Below are positions 31,892 to 46,800 of a DNA stretch of 64,000 nucleotides, in pieces. Location of the stretch: contig OU744735.1 of NCBI GenBank assembly GCA_916613615.1, forward strand, positions 56,521,582 through 56,585,581, in the 5' to 3' direction. Within the stretch, counting starts at the first letter, position 1. Every line of letters begins with the position of its first letter. Below the pieces are notes generated by a model. The model saw only the letters and a program-made list of their open reading frames with translations, was not told the origin of the DNA and ran no database searches. This DNA is from Steromphala cineraria (taxonomy: Eukaryota > Mollusca > Gastropoda > Trochida > Trochidae). The position numbers and the translations under genes were made by a program.

Positions 31892-34800
31892 GTAAGTTGA
31901 TTAAATTTCTACACTTCATACTGTAATGCATATTATTTTAGTTTTTAATAATTCTATTTCTTTTAGGTACACAGACAGATGTTACATATTCAAGATAACA
32001 TGCACATATTTTCAATATAAAAACATACAAACATAAGTACAGACAAACTGCAGAACATAGTATGATTATGGGGCATAAATAATAATACTTCTGAACCTAC
32101 ATTCATATAAGTTTCAGTGTAAGTTAGTCAAAAAGGTTATGACATACTGACCAGAATTTAATGAATTAAGAGCGATTGCAGCCTGGTAGCAGGTCAATTT
32201 ATCAGCGTCATAGACAGTTTTTAATTATTGTGTTATGAGGTCAAATTGCGTCTGTTGTTGCTCTATCATTGTTTTAAGTCTATCCCCGATATTATCCACT
32301 CTTGGACAAACATAGAATAGATGTAACATAGTTTCTGTAGAAAGTTTGCAAAAGTACATTTGTTGGTATTCTTCAGTTTCATTTTGTAGAGGAGATGGTT
32401 CAATGGGAGAATTCTGTTGATAATTGAGTACTGAAACAAGATTGGTTTTGTACCAAGATGAAATGAGAAAGGGATAATGTTTATTTCTTGCCTATCCTAT
32501 GGATGATTTAAATCTGTTTCCCACTTCTGTCTGTTTTGGTGTATTAACGTTCTTACTGTTCAGGACGTCGTGGTAGAGTCTGATTTGATTGAACGATATC
32601 TGAAGTAAGACAGGGTGAGGTTTTGAAAGTTGTCTGATAATTCAAGGTTTTTATTCTAAATGTATGTTTTCACAGAGGTAATTATTCCGCATATTCTAAA
32701 AATACGTTTTACATTTGTTAGAATCAATGATGGTCTTAACAATTTTGCAATCTCCGTGTTCCTCCTTAAAGGGGCAGTAGCACGTTTTTTGATAATTTTA
32801 TAATTTGAATTTCTCACTGATAATTGTAAGTGAATGCTAAATGTATTATTTTGACAGTGTCAAAAATCTCATTACACAAGTCAATCATCCATAGTCAGAG
32901 GACAAAGAATGAAGATTAACATAAAATCCATTGGCGGCCATTTTTGTGTGAACACCTTTAATTCATTTTTTGTAAGAAAAGGAATCGCATTGCTAAACTT
33001 AACGTTATATATTGGAATTATTACTGCTCCATTTAGTTTAAATACATTGTCTTTAAATTGAAATAATTAATTTTCATTTTCCTTACATCACATTATATTC
33101 CCCCTAAAAACGTGCTACTGCCCCTTTAAGATCATTTATGAATATTATTTCGTTTGGCATGTAATGTTTATGATTAAATTCTTGCTTGCCAACTGTTATT
33201 CATTATTCCATTATATAATTATTGGTTGTGATCTACTGAATCGAAAGCTTGTTCAAAGTCTATTAAAAGTAGTAAACAGGGTATCTCCATACATTCGGCA
33301 TAGCCAATAATGTCATAAATCATGCACGTACATTCACCTATACGTTGTCCTGGCATAAAACCTTTTTGGTCTTCATTTATCATCGTTTTTTTGACTCACT
33401 GATAGTTCTCCTTCTTAAAAGTCAGTATTTAGCAATCGTAGTAGGCTTTCGTTAAGGTTAGTCCAAAAAGACTTGTAAAGTTCGGTAGTGAACCCTGAGG
33501 GTCCGGGGCGTTTATTGTTATTCATTTTCTTTAGAGCAGAAATGACTTCATCATATTTGAGTTCACCTTCGATATTGCTTTGTTTCCATTTCACTTAGCT
33601 TCAGAACATGAAAATCCTTGAAAGTTCATTGAAATCTATATCACAACTTGCTTGTTTTGTGTAAAGAATTTGATATCATGATTTCACTTCTGGTACAATT
33701 TTCTGTGTACTTGTTAAATTTTCTCCAATTATTGGATTCGAACTTGGAAATAGTTTTGTTGATATTGTTTCGATTTTCAAGAGATAGAAAGAATTAAGTG
33801 TGTTTTCGTCCTTTTCTTTCCATTCGACTTTTGCCCTCATCATTATTCGTTCACTTTGTGTTTCATTTATCTTTTCTAGTTTCGAAATAGCTACTGTAAG
33901 TTGTTCTAGAAGTTCCTTTATTTCTTCTTCACTGTCTTTGTAATCAATTTTAGCATTTAGTTCTGGTATTTGCTTTGTTGAACCCGTTTTTAGCTCACCT
34001 TTACGCCCGTAAACTTTCACGAAAAAGACTACTCCTAAACGAGTAGATATCATTCTGAAATTGTAGTATGGTTTACCCATGGTGATTCCGCACAGAAAGG
34101 TAGATGTTCCCGTATTGAGAATCCAAGATGGCCGCCATGGCAGCCATATTGAATTTTCAATTAGATTACATGAAAAAGACTACTCTTCCTTAACACGTTT
34201 AGATATGATTCTGAAATTGCAGTATGTTATAACTATGGTGATTCCGCACAGAAAGGTAGACGTTTCAGTTTTGAGAATCCAATATGGCCGCCATGGCAGC
34301 CATATTGAATTTTCAATTAGATTTCATGAAAAAGACTAACCCTCCTAAACCAATAAAGATATTACTCTGAAATTGTAGTATGTTCTACCCATGGTGATTC
34401 CGCACAGAAAGGTAGACGTTTCAGTTTTTAGAATCCAAGATGGCCGCGATAGCAGCCATATTGACTTTTCAGCTGCATAATATTATCTTGAATATGGATT
34501 ATTTAAGATTGTCATGCAAGTTGTTCTATATTTTTAAGTGTTTCTAAAAAAATTAAGATGAAAGACAAACATAATTAATTCATTTGTTTAAAATCTTTAT
34601 GGCAACTAGCTGCAAAAACCCAATCACATTAAACATCATATTAAATTTTTAACAATGGTATCTTCCTTATATTCTTTTAAATACCACCCATATGGCTCAG
34701 CAAGAGTTCAGGTTAACATGCTCAGCACACTCCAAATACACAAAGCCAAATACACAAATTGCTACACTCTCCTTAAGGATCTGGGGCTAAACAGCCCTGC

Positions 34801-37800
34801 CTGCATGTATGTTGCATAGTTAAGAGTAGCATTTTGAAGATTAAAAAATACAAGATGGTCACCAATTCAGCCATAGATATACAGAAAAGTTATACAAAAA
34901 CCTACTGCTTGTTAACAAATCATTATTATATCATTCTTGTATTAATGTTAGTTCGAGCTCTAGTGATTTCCAACAGAAGACGACTAGCATTTTAAAAGAT
35001 ACAAAAATCATGATGGCAGCCATAATCAATTATCATATAAAAGATGGTTACACAATTCAACCATATTACCCCATCGTTCATTTTAAGGTGAGCTTCTGTA
35101 CCCTCGGTACTTTTATTTCTCTGCAGTGTATTTTATTGTGTATCCTCTAATCGTGAGAATTATTGTTTCAAACAAGAGTTGATCATCAATACTGTAATTG
35201 CTTTACTGAACTCGTCAGAGCCGTTATTATGTTTTTTTTGAATGATAACTTCTTTTAAGTTGTCAACAAATAATTTATTGTGCAGACATGAGTTGTTAAA
35301 TTTCAATAATCCTCGTCCATGTTCAAGTTTGTTTAGGTTAAGAGTGAGTGAGTGAGTTATTATTTTACGCCGCTTGGGCAATATTACAGCCATTAGCGGC
35401 GTTGTTTAGGTTAAGAATAACCCAGTGCAATGAATGGTCAGATATATACAGAGGGGAGCGGGGTCAATGCCTGCATTTACAATAGAATATTCCAGACTTT
35501 TTGATACAAGGAAATTAAGTCTTGCTTGTTTAACGGGTCTTATTTGTCTCCAAGTGTATCTTTAGCGAAGCGGATTTTAATATCGCCACAGACCAATAAG
35601 TCTTTCTTCTTCAATAAACTCAAGTACAACCTCTCTTGCGTTTGGGTTGTTTACATGTTTGTAGTTGTATTGATCAGCATTTTGAACGAGGTTCCAGTCC
35701 CCGCAGATTGAAAAATGGTCCGATTCAAAGTCCGATATTATTGGTTTAAGTTTATTATAAAACGTAGGGCAGTCAGTATCAGGTCCATATATTGTTATAT
35801 AAGTGTTAGTGTTGCGTCAGTCAATTGTATTTTCAGTGCTAGATGATTACCGTAGTTGTCATCTTGAAAACGATACAAGAAGCTGTATTGAAACGTCGTG
35901 TACTCAGAATAAAGAAGTTGTTATCCATAAAATATTCATCCTCTGTATTCTCATCTAGTCTCCTCCACCCCATTGTTTTTTCAATCATGAAGATATCAAT
36001 GACATGATCTCCCCGGATATTTCAAATCTCAAGATCTCACAGCCTTCATGCGTCTGGTTTGTTCATTTACGTCATTATTTAGATCAGTGTTAGTTTGAAT
36101 CTTGTTGACACGTCACATTGTAAGTTATAACATTGTGTACCGTGGCATTCGGGATTTATAATTTCCCTGAAGGTTTATATGCAACGAGCGGAAAGCTAAC
36201 AATAAATCCCTATTGCACCCGATATTGAACCCGCTACGCAAAGATTTAAACCATGGTTTCTCCTGTTACATGTTGGTAGATGTTTTGTGTTAAGACCGAC
36301 ATTTCCTAAATCTGTCAACCGTCCAACTCAAATATTATTGAATTTGCTTTCATTGCCGTTCATGTGGTTACTATTTCAGTTTCTTTCAGTCTCTGGAAAC
36401 ATGCGAGCTCTCTCACTTCTCAGTCGCTAGCAGAAGCAAACTTCACGAATAATAATGCTGCTCTCCTTGAACGCCAGTTGTGTAAATAATTAATCCACCT
36501 CGCCTTCGGGCTTCCCGGCTGATAAACACTCAAGCACATGCTTTCTGCATGTTTGAGTGTGCATCAACTGTGGACCCCGCAGACGTGGCTAGTAATTATC
36601 GTTTGACACTCTCATAGTACTACAACACTTAGAAGTTACATCAGTACTAGTAATTATCGTTTGACACTCTTAAAGTACTACAACACTTAGAAGTTACATC
36701 ATTACTAGTAATTATCGTTTGACACTCTTATAGTACTACAACACTTAGAAGTTACATCATTACTAGTAATTATCGTTTGACACTCTTATAGTACTACAAC
36801 GCTTACAAGTTACATCATTACTAGTAATTATCGTTTGACACTCTTAAAGTACTACAACGCTTAGAAGTTACATCATTACTAGTAATTATCGTTTGACGCT
36901 CTTAAAGTACTACAACACTTAGAAGTTACATCATTACTAGTAATTATCGTTTGACGCTCTTAAAGTACTACAACGCTTAGAAGTTACATCATTACTAGTA
37001 ATTATCGTTTGACACTCTTATAGTACTACAACACTTAGAAGTTACATCATTACTAGTAATTATCGTTTGACACTCTCATAGTACTACAACACTTAGAAGT
37101 TACATCATTACTAGTAATTATCGTTTGACACTCTCATAGTACTACAACGCTTAGAAGTTACATCATTACTAGTAATTATCGTTTGACACTCTTATAGTAC
37201 TACAACACTTAGAAGTTACATCATTACTAGTAATTATCGTTTGACACTCTTATAGTACTACAACACTTAGAAGTTACATCATTACTAGTAATTATCGTTT
37301 GACACTCTTACAGTACTACAACACTTAGAAGTTACATCATTACTAGTAATTATCGTTTGACGCTCTTATAGTACTACAACACTTAGAAGTTACATCATTA
37401 CTAGTAATTATCGTTTGACGCTCTTAAAGTACTACAACGCTTAGAAGTTACATCATTACTAGTAATTATCGTTTGACACTCTTATAGTACTACAACACTT
37501 AGAAGTTACATCATTACTAGTAATTATCGTTTGACACTCTCATAGTACTACAACACTTAGAAGTTACATCATTACTAGTAATTATCGTTTGACACTCTCA
37601 TAGTACTACAACGCTTAGAAGTTACATCATTACTAGTAATTATCGTTTGACACTCTTATAGTACTACAACACTTAGAAGTTACATCATTACTAGTAATTA
37701 TCGTTTGACACTCTTAAAGTACTACAACGCTTAGAAGTTACATCATTACTAGTAATTATCGTTTGACACTCTTATAGTACTACAACACTTAGAAGTTACA

Positions 37801-40800
37801 TCATTACTAGTAATTATCGTTTGACACTCTCATAGTACTACAACGCTTAGAAGTTACATCATTACTAGTAATTATCGTTTGACACTCTCATAGTACTACA
37901 ACGCTTAGAAGTTACATCATTACTAGTAATTATCGTTTGACACTCTTATAGTACTACAACACTTAGAAGTTACATCATTACTAGTAATTATCGTTTGACA
38001 CTCTTATAGTACTACAACGCTTAGAAGTTACATCATTACTAGTAATTATCGTTTGACACTCTTATAGTACTACAACACTTAGAAGTTACATCATTACTAG
38101 TAATTATCGTTTGACACTCTCATAGTACTACAACACTTAGAAGTTACATCATTACTAGTAATTATCGTTTGACACTCTCATAGTACTACAACGCTTAGAA
38201 GTTACATCATTACTAGTAATTATCGTTTGACACTCTTATAGTACTACAACGCTTAGAAGTTACATCATTACTAGTAATTATCGTTTGACACTCTTATAGT
38301 ACTACAACGCTTAGAAGTTACATCATTACTAGTAATTATCGTTTGACACTCTTATAGTACTACAACGCTTAGAAGTTACATCATTACTAGTAATTATCGT
38401 TTGACACTCTTATAGTACTACAACGCTTAGAAGTTACATCATTACTAGTAATTATCGTTTGACACTCTTATAGTACTACAACACTTACAAGTTACATCAT
38501 GTCTAGTAATTATCGTTTGACACTCTCATAGTACTACAACACTTACAAGTTACATCATTACTAGTAATTATCGTTTGACACTCTTATAGTACTACAACAC
38601 TTACAAGTTACATCATTACTAGTAATTATCGTTTGACACTCTTATAGTACTACAACACTTACAAGTTACATCATTACTAGTAATTATCGTTTGACACTCT
38701 TATAGTACTACAACACTTACAAGTTACATCATTACTAGTAATTATCGTTTGACACTCTCATAGTACTACAACACTTACAAGTTACATCATTACACAGCTT
38801 CGGTCTTACATTTGCATGCAAAACACATCCAGATATTGACAAACAAGGGGAAACACTCAAGCAGCATTATTATTCGTGAAGTTTGCTTCAAGTCCTTCTG
38901 CGAGCGACTGTCTTACTGTAGTCATTTAGAAATCCATGATTTAAGTTTCTATTTGTTTTCATATTTTTGTTTCATATTTGTTTATGTATGCAATAGCCTG
39001 TACGATTTTCTTTAACGTTCCAACTTCGGTCCCTTCGTTACCTTTTTGATTGTTTCGTGATTTTTTAAAAATTTGCTTCATCAATCCCAAATTCAGCAAG
39101 TACTTCATCAATCCCAAATTCAGCAAGTACTATATCAATCCCAAATTCAGCAAGTACTATATCAATCACAGATTCAGCAAGTACTATATCAATCCCAAAT
39201 TCAGCAAGTACTATATCAATCACAGATTCAGCAAGTACTATATCAATCACAGATTTGAAATTCAAGCACGAACAGAGGCAAAACAACTTTCAGTATTTAT
39301 TTGAATCCCCCCTCCAAGAGCACTTAATGTCATTGCACGTAACAATGGCGATATTATTTTTCTCTCACATGCAACCTATGGTATATAATTTTAGTTAAGA
39401 GTATGAAGAAATTACATCCATACATATCGTCTTTTTTGATAATATAATAGTAAATACATCACGAAAAAAAAGATGTTTTAAGGAAATCAAAGTACCACAT
39501 TAATCACAGGTGTAGGCGCACGTGACCACTCACATGAAGTCACAAAAGGAACATAACACCCCTTCCAAACCCGTCCGTACACCTCAACTGCTAGGTATCT
39601 ACTGTCACCCACACAGTCACGCTTCAGCAACCCTGCATACAGATCCTGCACGTTTCACGTCAAGATGCGTTCTGGCGACTCATTCTTACACCGAGAACAC
39701 TCAAATCAGATCTTGAATACATATTTTACATTTAACCTTTATAAATCACATCTTGGCATTCAAATTCAAAAGTACAAGAACACTCCCTTTTTGCAAAAGT
39801 GTCACTTTTACACTTTTATGAAAAAAAAATGGTTACAAATCATTGCTATTTTCATCTTTCATCATAAAGGTAGTCTATATTTTGTATAGTGTATTAAATT
39901 TTATGAACATGTTTGTTGTCTATGTTTGCATATACAAGGACTACCAGCTTCTACATGTAGCTTCCTTTCTCACATTAGAATGTGGGCTATTAAAGAGGTG
40001 TCTTGAATTTTAACACATTTGAACATTCCGTTTGTAAGGGGGTACACATATGTTGAGGGATGGAAAACAAGTTTTGTTGGATGGATATTGTTAAACTATG
40101 AATGATGAGAAAAGAGTTGTAACTTATTGGAAATGAATTGTGGCAAATTGCAATGAAAGGTTATCAACAGTTGATGATCCATACTAAGAGGCAAAAGTTC
40201 CTGTGATCAACAAAAACTATAGTAGAGAATGAAAATCTGTATTCAATGAACTTTGTTGATTTACATGGTTACATGTAGCTGTGTATCGTGTCGATAACTT
40301 ACAATTGATATAGTGGTGTTTTCACCACGATCAAAATATAACATAACTTGGATGTATGTTGGGCGGAAGTGAACAATTTAATTTCACGGGGTACAACTCG
40401 ATTATGCATAGATAATAAGATCAAGGGTAATTGAAGATCACGTCAAGTCGTTGTCATGTGACCACACTGATAATCAACATATACCACAGTTATCACCTTA
40501 CAACGTGACGTTTGAGGGAGTGAAAACAGGCAGTAGACTTGATAGGAGTTCACAGGCAATATCAATATCCGGTAGTTCCACCTTCTGTCGCAATTCATGC
40601 TTGACATCTGCGTTTCATTGAACTCACCAACGTCTCAGGAAATCCTGGTGGATGTCATTCCATGTGCGAGGTAGTGCTTGACGGAGTTCCTGCAATGTTG
40701 TTAGGATTGGCTGTAGACGTCGCAGTGGACCCTTGACGTCCGCCTTTGCAACAGAAAAGCATTCACAATTCTCGCAACATGTGGTCTGACATTATCTTGT

Positions 40801-43800
40801 TGCAACTGCAAACCTGAACCACGAAATAACGTGAACGTTCAAAATTTCGCCCCTGTACCTCACTCCATTCAAATTCCCATCAATGTTCTGAAGTGTTTCC
40901 CTTCCAGAACTGGTGACTCCGCCCCATAGCATAACACCTCCTCCTCCAAAACGATCTGCTTCCACAACACACGGACAGACATAACGTTCCCCTTGATGTC
41001 GATACACAATCAGAGTGGTGCAGTAGGAAACATGACTCGTCAGCGATCAGAACCAGCCCCACTCTTGTGCTCTCCATCTCAGATAGTGTTTGCACCACTG
41101 ATTCCACCACAAGTCTCCAGTTGCTAAATTTTATAGAAATCATGTGCATGCTTTTTTTTCTAAAACTACCATTCACAAAGCACGCACAGAGCTTGTAGAT
41201 GCGCTCTGGCTATGTGTTTAGTTTAGTGTCAGTAATCATCAAATTCATTTTTTGCAAAATTGTGCATCCAACCTAGGGAAAATTGGACCAAAATCCATTA
41301 AATAGGAAATAATTTACCAAAATTACCAAAACGGCAGCCCACATTAAGGCAAATCAAGTCTGGCAATCTCACAACTTCGGGTTTCTAAATATAAGCTTGA
41401 AATACAGTCTTTGTCGCGCACATCTAGATTTTATTTTATTTTATTCCGAATAAGGTATTTGTTACTGCCAAAGTTGATACCCATCGAACACAGTTAACGG
41501 TGTTAATCCTACACGCATAATGATAACGTCACTAAAAGTGGGTTCGTAAAATGCTATGCTCTTTTCACAGGGGGTACTCTGCTTGTGGCGTTAAAATAAG
41601 TATGTTATTGTTGATAAAAAGATCAAAATTTTGACGAAAGATTTTCTACAGAGTGAAGTATTTATATTCTCAATAGCACAATTTCATCCCGGACTGCATG
41701 CAAGTATGATAATGTATCATTAAAACGTATTTTCATCTTCTTCTAAAAAAGCATAAGGCCTAAAAAGCTGAAACTTTGTGTACAGACTCCTTGACAAGTT
41801 GGGATAATAATTTATACCTTCTGTGGCCCTGTAGCCCCTTGTAAGGGCCACAGGGGTCACACCCTTTAAACATTTTTGCATCTTTGTTGAAAATAGACAA
41901 CCCCTGCCATGGAATTGCTCCTCAAAGGGTAGAAGACTGCAAAATAAAGAAAATATCTGAATTAGAAAAATATTACACTTAGGATAGCAGAATCAAAGAC
42001 CAAAGAGTTAAAACTACTAACAAAAAGCATCCTGCTACATCAGGAGATAGGTTGTAGCATAACGCGGAGACATATACGCTTATGTAGTAGGATGAACAGG
42101 AAGTTGAAAGTAACAATTCTAGAAGATATTTTATGTGTGCTTCCCTAGAAACTTCTGACAAGGAGAGAAATGCTGATGCATTGAGGAAAGATGATATTTT
42201 ATAGCAGCTTCAATCACTTCCAAGTGCCTAGACAGGTATGATGAAATAGTCTTCACGTGAAGAGCGCAATGAACTTATATAGCAAAATTAAAATATGATC
42301 TTTATAGAATGAAAAGCAATGTATATACACTTTAATGGGCATATGAATCCTTACATGTTTAAAATGTAACAATGAAAAGGTCGACCTAGACAAATGCATA
42401 CACCCAGCCCGGTACAAATGCGATAACTCGATATCCCTAAATCTAATCATACTGCTTATACATATTTTCTTCTCCAGAAGCAAAATGGCTAGAAAGCTGA
42501 AACTTTGTGTACAGACTCCTTGACAAGTGATGATTATAATCTATAGCTTTTGTGGCACTGTGGTCCCCAAAACCATACTTTCATCTTCTTGTCCAGAAAC
42601 ATAAAGCTGAAACTTTGTGTCCTGACTTCTTGACTAGTGATGACTATAAGGGTTACAACGACCACGCCCTTAAAACCTATTTCATTTGCTTCAGAACCAA
42701 AATGCCTAGAAAGCTGAATTCTTGTGTACAGACTCCTGCCATTGAAGTTACAATTTCGGTGACCCTATGGCCCCTTAAACGGGCTGGATCAACCTTTGGA
42801 TCCTAAACCATAAATTATAAATTGAATATTTGAGCTATTTCAGTATTGATTACAGATATCTGAAATTACATCGCATATATACTTAATTTAAAGATTTATG
42901 ACCCTGTGGCTCATACAAAGGGGGAAACCACATTTTATACCCTACAGCAAAATTGAATATGAAGCCTGATGAGCTACAGAGCCAGTGGCTCTTTGTTGCA
43001 TATTTTATGTAACTTTCAACAATAAACGTTCATTTAACTTATACATATAGATTGGGAGAGTCCATTTTATACCAGAGGGGATGCATCATCCACAATGTTT
43101 ATTTAAGACACCCCATTTCCCCTACACTTTTTGACCGAAAGCACTGATGGGGTAATGTGACTGTAGGGGTAATGAAACTGTAGGGGTAATGAGACTGTAG
43201 GGGTAATGTGACTGTAGGGGTAATGGGGGGATACCTAATATAGTCTGTAATCTTGGCCATATGAATTGTGTAGATAGTTAATCAATAAAGTGTTGTATTT
43301 CAGGCGTTAGGAGGACCGTGCCCGAGACATGAGTGTGAGAAGTACCAGAAGTGTCGAGTCAAACGAGGACAACAGCAGTGCCTGGGTATGAAAACAAGCA
43401 ATGTATCTTTGCGTCTAAAAGATAATTATTTTGCACCATTACCAGAAGTCGATCTTGTTCTCACCATGTCCTTTTATCAATAAAATCAAGTTACCATTTA
43501 AAGTAATTAGAGTCAAATTAAATCTTTCCTTGTCATATCTACTTTTTAGTATGTTTTTCTACTTGTTCGACAATTTCATTTTTCAAGAAAGCATTTTCTT
43601 CAAACAACAGGAAAATTGTGCTTCGTTCATGCAGAATTATTGTTCAGTATATACACTCAGGGGCAAAAGAACCAATACCAACTTTTCATAAGAGTACAAC
43701 ACAAAATCCTGTCATAAATGAAATGCTATTAGAAATCCTATTGATTGGCCAATACATTGTGAAGAAGTACTCACAATAAAACAAATCAGAGTATGATTTC

Positions 43801-46800
43801 TTTAATTGTACGGCTGTTCATTTACACGTGAGGACAGAAAACAGCTTTTTAAGTGTTATTTTTGGTCATAATCTTTGGATTCGAAATAAAAATGTAAATG
43901 AATGTGTAAATTGATAAATTAGAGATGTCATTAATATAAAACCCTTGATGGAAATAACTGGCCATTTTCACTATCCTATTTTGTTAAGGAGATTTTTAAT
44001 CAGCGTTTTTTGAGATGCGTGTTTTTCAAAAGCCTTAACAGGTATAGCTTTGAAATATAAAACTTAGTTCACTTGACTCTTGAAGACATGAAATAACCCC
44101 GATTCAGGCGTATATATCACTCGTAGCTTAATCTATCATGCACTTTATATGGTATCCTTTCTTTTGCCCCTGAGTGTAGAGTATTACTGTAAGGGAGAGT
44201 TATTCTTGTCAGATAGGAATAAAACTGGTTCAAATGTTCGTGATATCATTTTAACAGCTGAAATAGCAATGAACCATTTCAATGTCATTACAAATTCAAA
44301 AGGTAAGTTTATCTACATTACGGCTCATGATTAAGTCATAGAGTTAAGTCATGGAACATTCTCTCCCTCAGAGGCAGCTCAGTGATACCCGAGTAAGCTC
44401 CCACTGAGCTGCCTCTGTGAGGAGAGAATGGTCATGGAAGTACGTAACAATCTTGTTTCTCATCCTGTTCTTTTATCAATAAGTCCAAGTTACCATTTAA
44501 ATGCGTCTTTCTTGTACCAGCTTTTTAGTCTGTGTTTCTACTTGTTTGAAAATTTCATTTGTCAAAGAAAGCATTTTCTTCAAACAACAGGGAAATGCAA
44601 AATTATTTTTCAGTATATACATAGAGTATTTCTGTAGGGAGAGTTATTCTTGTAAATTGGGAATAAAACTCCATTGATAACAGGAATGAACCCTGTCAAC
44701 GTCTTGATTGAAAACGTAAATTTTGTCTACATTAAGGCTCATAGATTTGTTCAAAGTCATTTAGAAGTTGGTATAGTACTACAAGACAAATGTTATGGAT
44801 AACAACTTCTTTATTGATTTCTCACGACGGTTTAGGGCCATTTCTGGGCCATTGAGGTTGATAATTAAATCATTGAGATCATCATGGAAGTACGTTACTA
44901 GTATTCCCTTTTTACTAGACATGAGGACACTACTCTCGTTTCAAAAGACGACCACAGCAAGCAGTTACTACGGCGATGACGCTGCTGCTGCTGCTGCAGC
45001 TGTGGATGGCAACAGGACTACAAAAGGGACGCATGGGGCATGTTTTCATGTTGATTTAACTCAAACTACCAATGCAAGTTGGTGGCAGGTGGATCTAGGA
45101 AGTGAAGCTCTCATCACCGATGTTCTGATTGTCAACCGCAAAGGAAGTAAGTTTTTATTTCATGTTGCAAGACATGATGGCATGTATTCATACCTTAGTG
45201 TAGGTGTATGTCCCTCTGGTGGTTTACATTTCACTATTTGTCTCCAGAACGATTTGTTCAAGAAATAAAATATCTTCTGTTCCAACTCCTTGACTAGCCT
45301 AATTTTTAAATATTTAATCTTGTTGACCCCTTGATCTCTATGTAGCAAATCATTTTTAAAAACATTGTTCATCCTACCCACAAACAAAAGACATTGAAGG
45401 ATGAAACGTTGCAAATATAGATAAATTCTTAGTTGATCGGAATCATGATCTACAGATTTGGTGACCCCGTGATATTTAATTAGTCAAGTTTTAAACACCT
45501 TCAAAGCTGAAACCTGATTATAGTCTTTTTAGCTGACGACGAATTCATAAATGCTGTTACACTGTGAACTGAAATAAGGATAACACAACTGCAAACGTTG
45601 CAAGGATGAATTACACGAACTGTCCGAACCAAGGTCATTTTCATATATTTCGTAAATCCCGATATATAATTTAAAATTTACTTTTTAATTGCAAATATGC
45701 ATCGGAGTTTGATTATAAAGTAGTTTCCCTTTTAAAACACATAAAGCATATGATCTTTTGGCGCTTCCTACATTATCTGAAATTTGTGCAAACATTTGCA
45801 TGAAAACAAATATTTCGCCAATTGCCTCAATGAACCGGTTTATTGCCCCTTTCCCAAAAAGTAAGTTGGGAAATAGGTACGTTTAAAAAATGTTTATCAA
45901 GAGAAATATAAATCACGATAAATTGCAAAGAAACATTTTGAAACGAATGACATGTAGATATTGCACGTATAACTATGTCAGCTTCTGTGTGAAAGTGTCC
46001 GAAGTTCGAGCGACTTCGGGTGGTGTCCGAACCTCGGTCAGATTGCCCTATATGATTTATAATATTTATGTCCATACAGTGCAGTTAAACTTAATCTGTT
46101 AACTATGAAAATAAAAGGCGTTGATTGTTTATTCACTGACCACATGATTTAAAATATATGGATACACAAATACACGTATGCCAAAGTGTCAGGAATAGTT
46201 ACGGTTTTCATGACCGTAACAGGGCTGTAGTCTCTCTCATTGTAGATAACCATTCTGACATGTGTGCTATTTTGCATCCATTTTGATTAAATTCATGTTT
46301 AATTCTTGTTGATCTATTTCTTACTGACCAAATGTGTCTGCATCAGTCTGATTAAAATCGACCTGGTTTTGAAAAGTACTAGTTTTAAATTATTAACTCT
46401 ATCGAGAATCAAACTTGAGTCCAACAACAGCCTTGTTCTGACGATTACTCAGCTGATCAATCACAAGCTGCCGACAAAAGCCTTCGGAATCAGTAGATTC
46501 GACCATATAACTCTTTTTAACTATGCTTTGAACATGATCGACATGATCGGTCAGCGAGACAATGTGATTGGTCCGAGGTGGTGCCAGACCTAGTGTAGAA
46601 GATTTAAGATCTCCGAGTTAATATTTTGAATATCGTAATCCTCGGAAATAGGCTGATTTTAATCAGACTGTGCCTATAAACATACCTTCATCTCGACAAG
46701 TGTGAATCGTATCCGTGTACGATTTGGCATTTGCTTTGTTTTAACACCATTATCAGACTCCATAATGAAAATGAAACTGTTCTGACATTGGAATCAAGAA

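Larger units (their letters stand above)
32150..36000 (-). pseudogene. Decayed L1/Tx1-type LINE in intron 1
   Basis: Minus-strand fragments appear in LINE order. Endonuclease near 35890-35530: ITIYGPDTDCPTFYNKL, FSICGDWNLVQNADQYNY, RYTWRQI, with stops. Then SDHSLHWVILNLNKLE and GRGLLKFNNSCL (35440-35270). Pre-RT region MMRAKVEWKEKDEN (about 33845). RT core KRPGPSGFTTELYKSFW (about 33500) and LLLIDFEQAFDSVDHN (about 33250). Post-RT part with QQMYFCKLSTETMLHLFYVC near 32340. Multiple stops and three interruptions (35344, about 34.0-35.1 kb, 32770) show it is dead. Confidence 0.75.
43400..44790 (+). repeat. Diverged tandem duplication within intron 2
   Basis: CTTTTATCAATAAAATCAAG / TTACCATTTAAA and AAGCATTTTCTTCAAACAAC appear at about 43470-43620 and again at 44470-44590. 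The copies then continue through AGAGTATT(A/T)CTGTA. The first copy is split by the 523-bp element at 43654-44176. Confidence 0.8.

Noticed and set aside
34079..34339. 86-codon frame MVIPHRKVDV...
   Set aside because: Produced by the ~150-bp tandem repeat; the repeated MVIPHRKVDV is a consequence of the DNA repeat.
36589..38793. CRISPR array
   Set aside because: Regular 58-bp repeats but no unique spacers; the whole unit repeats, and this is an animal nuclear genome.
39050..39304. Repetitive frames such as INPKFSKYY
   Set aside because: The 27-bp minisatellite keeps all frames open; no start context or neighbouring gene supports coding.
46306..46593. 95-codon frame before the last fucolectin exon
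   Set aside because: Intronic, AT-rich, no domain and out of keeping with the exon phases.
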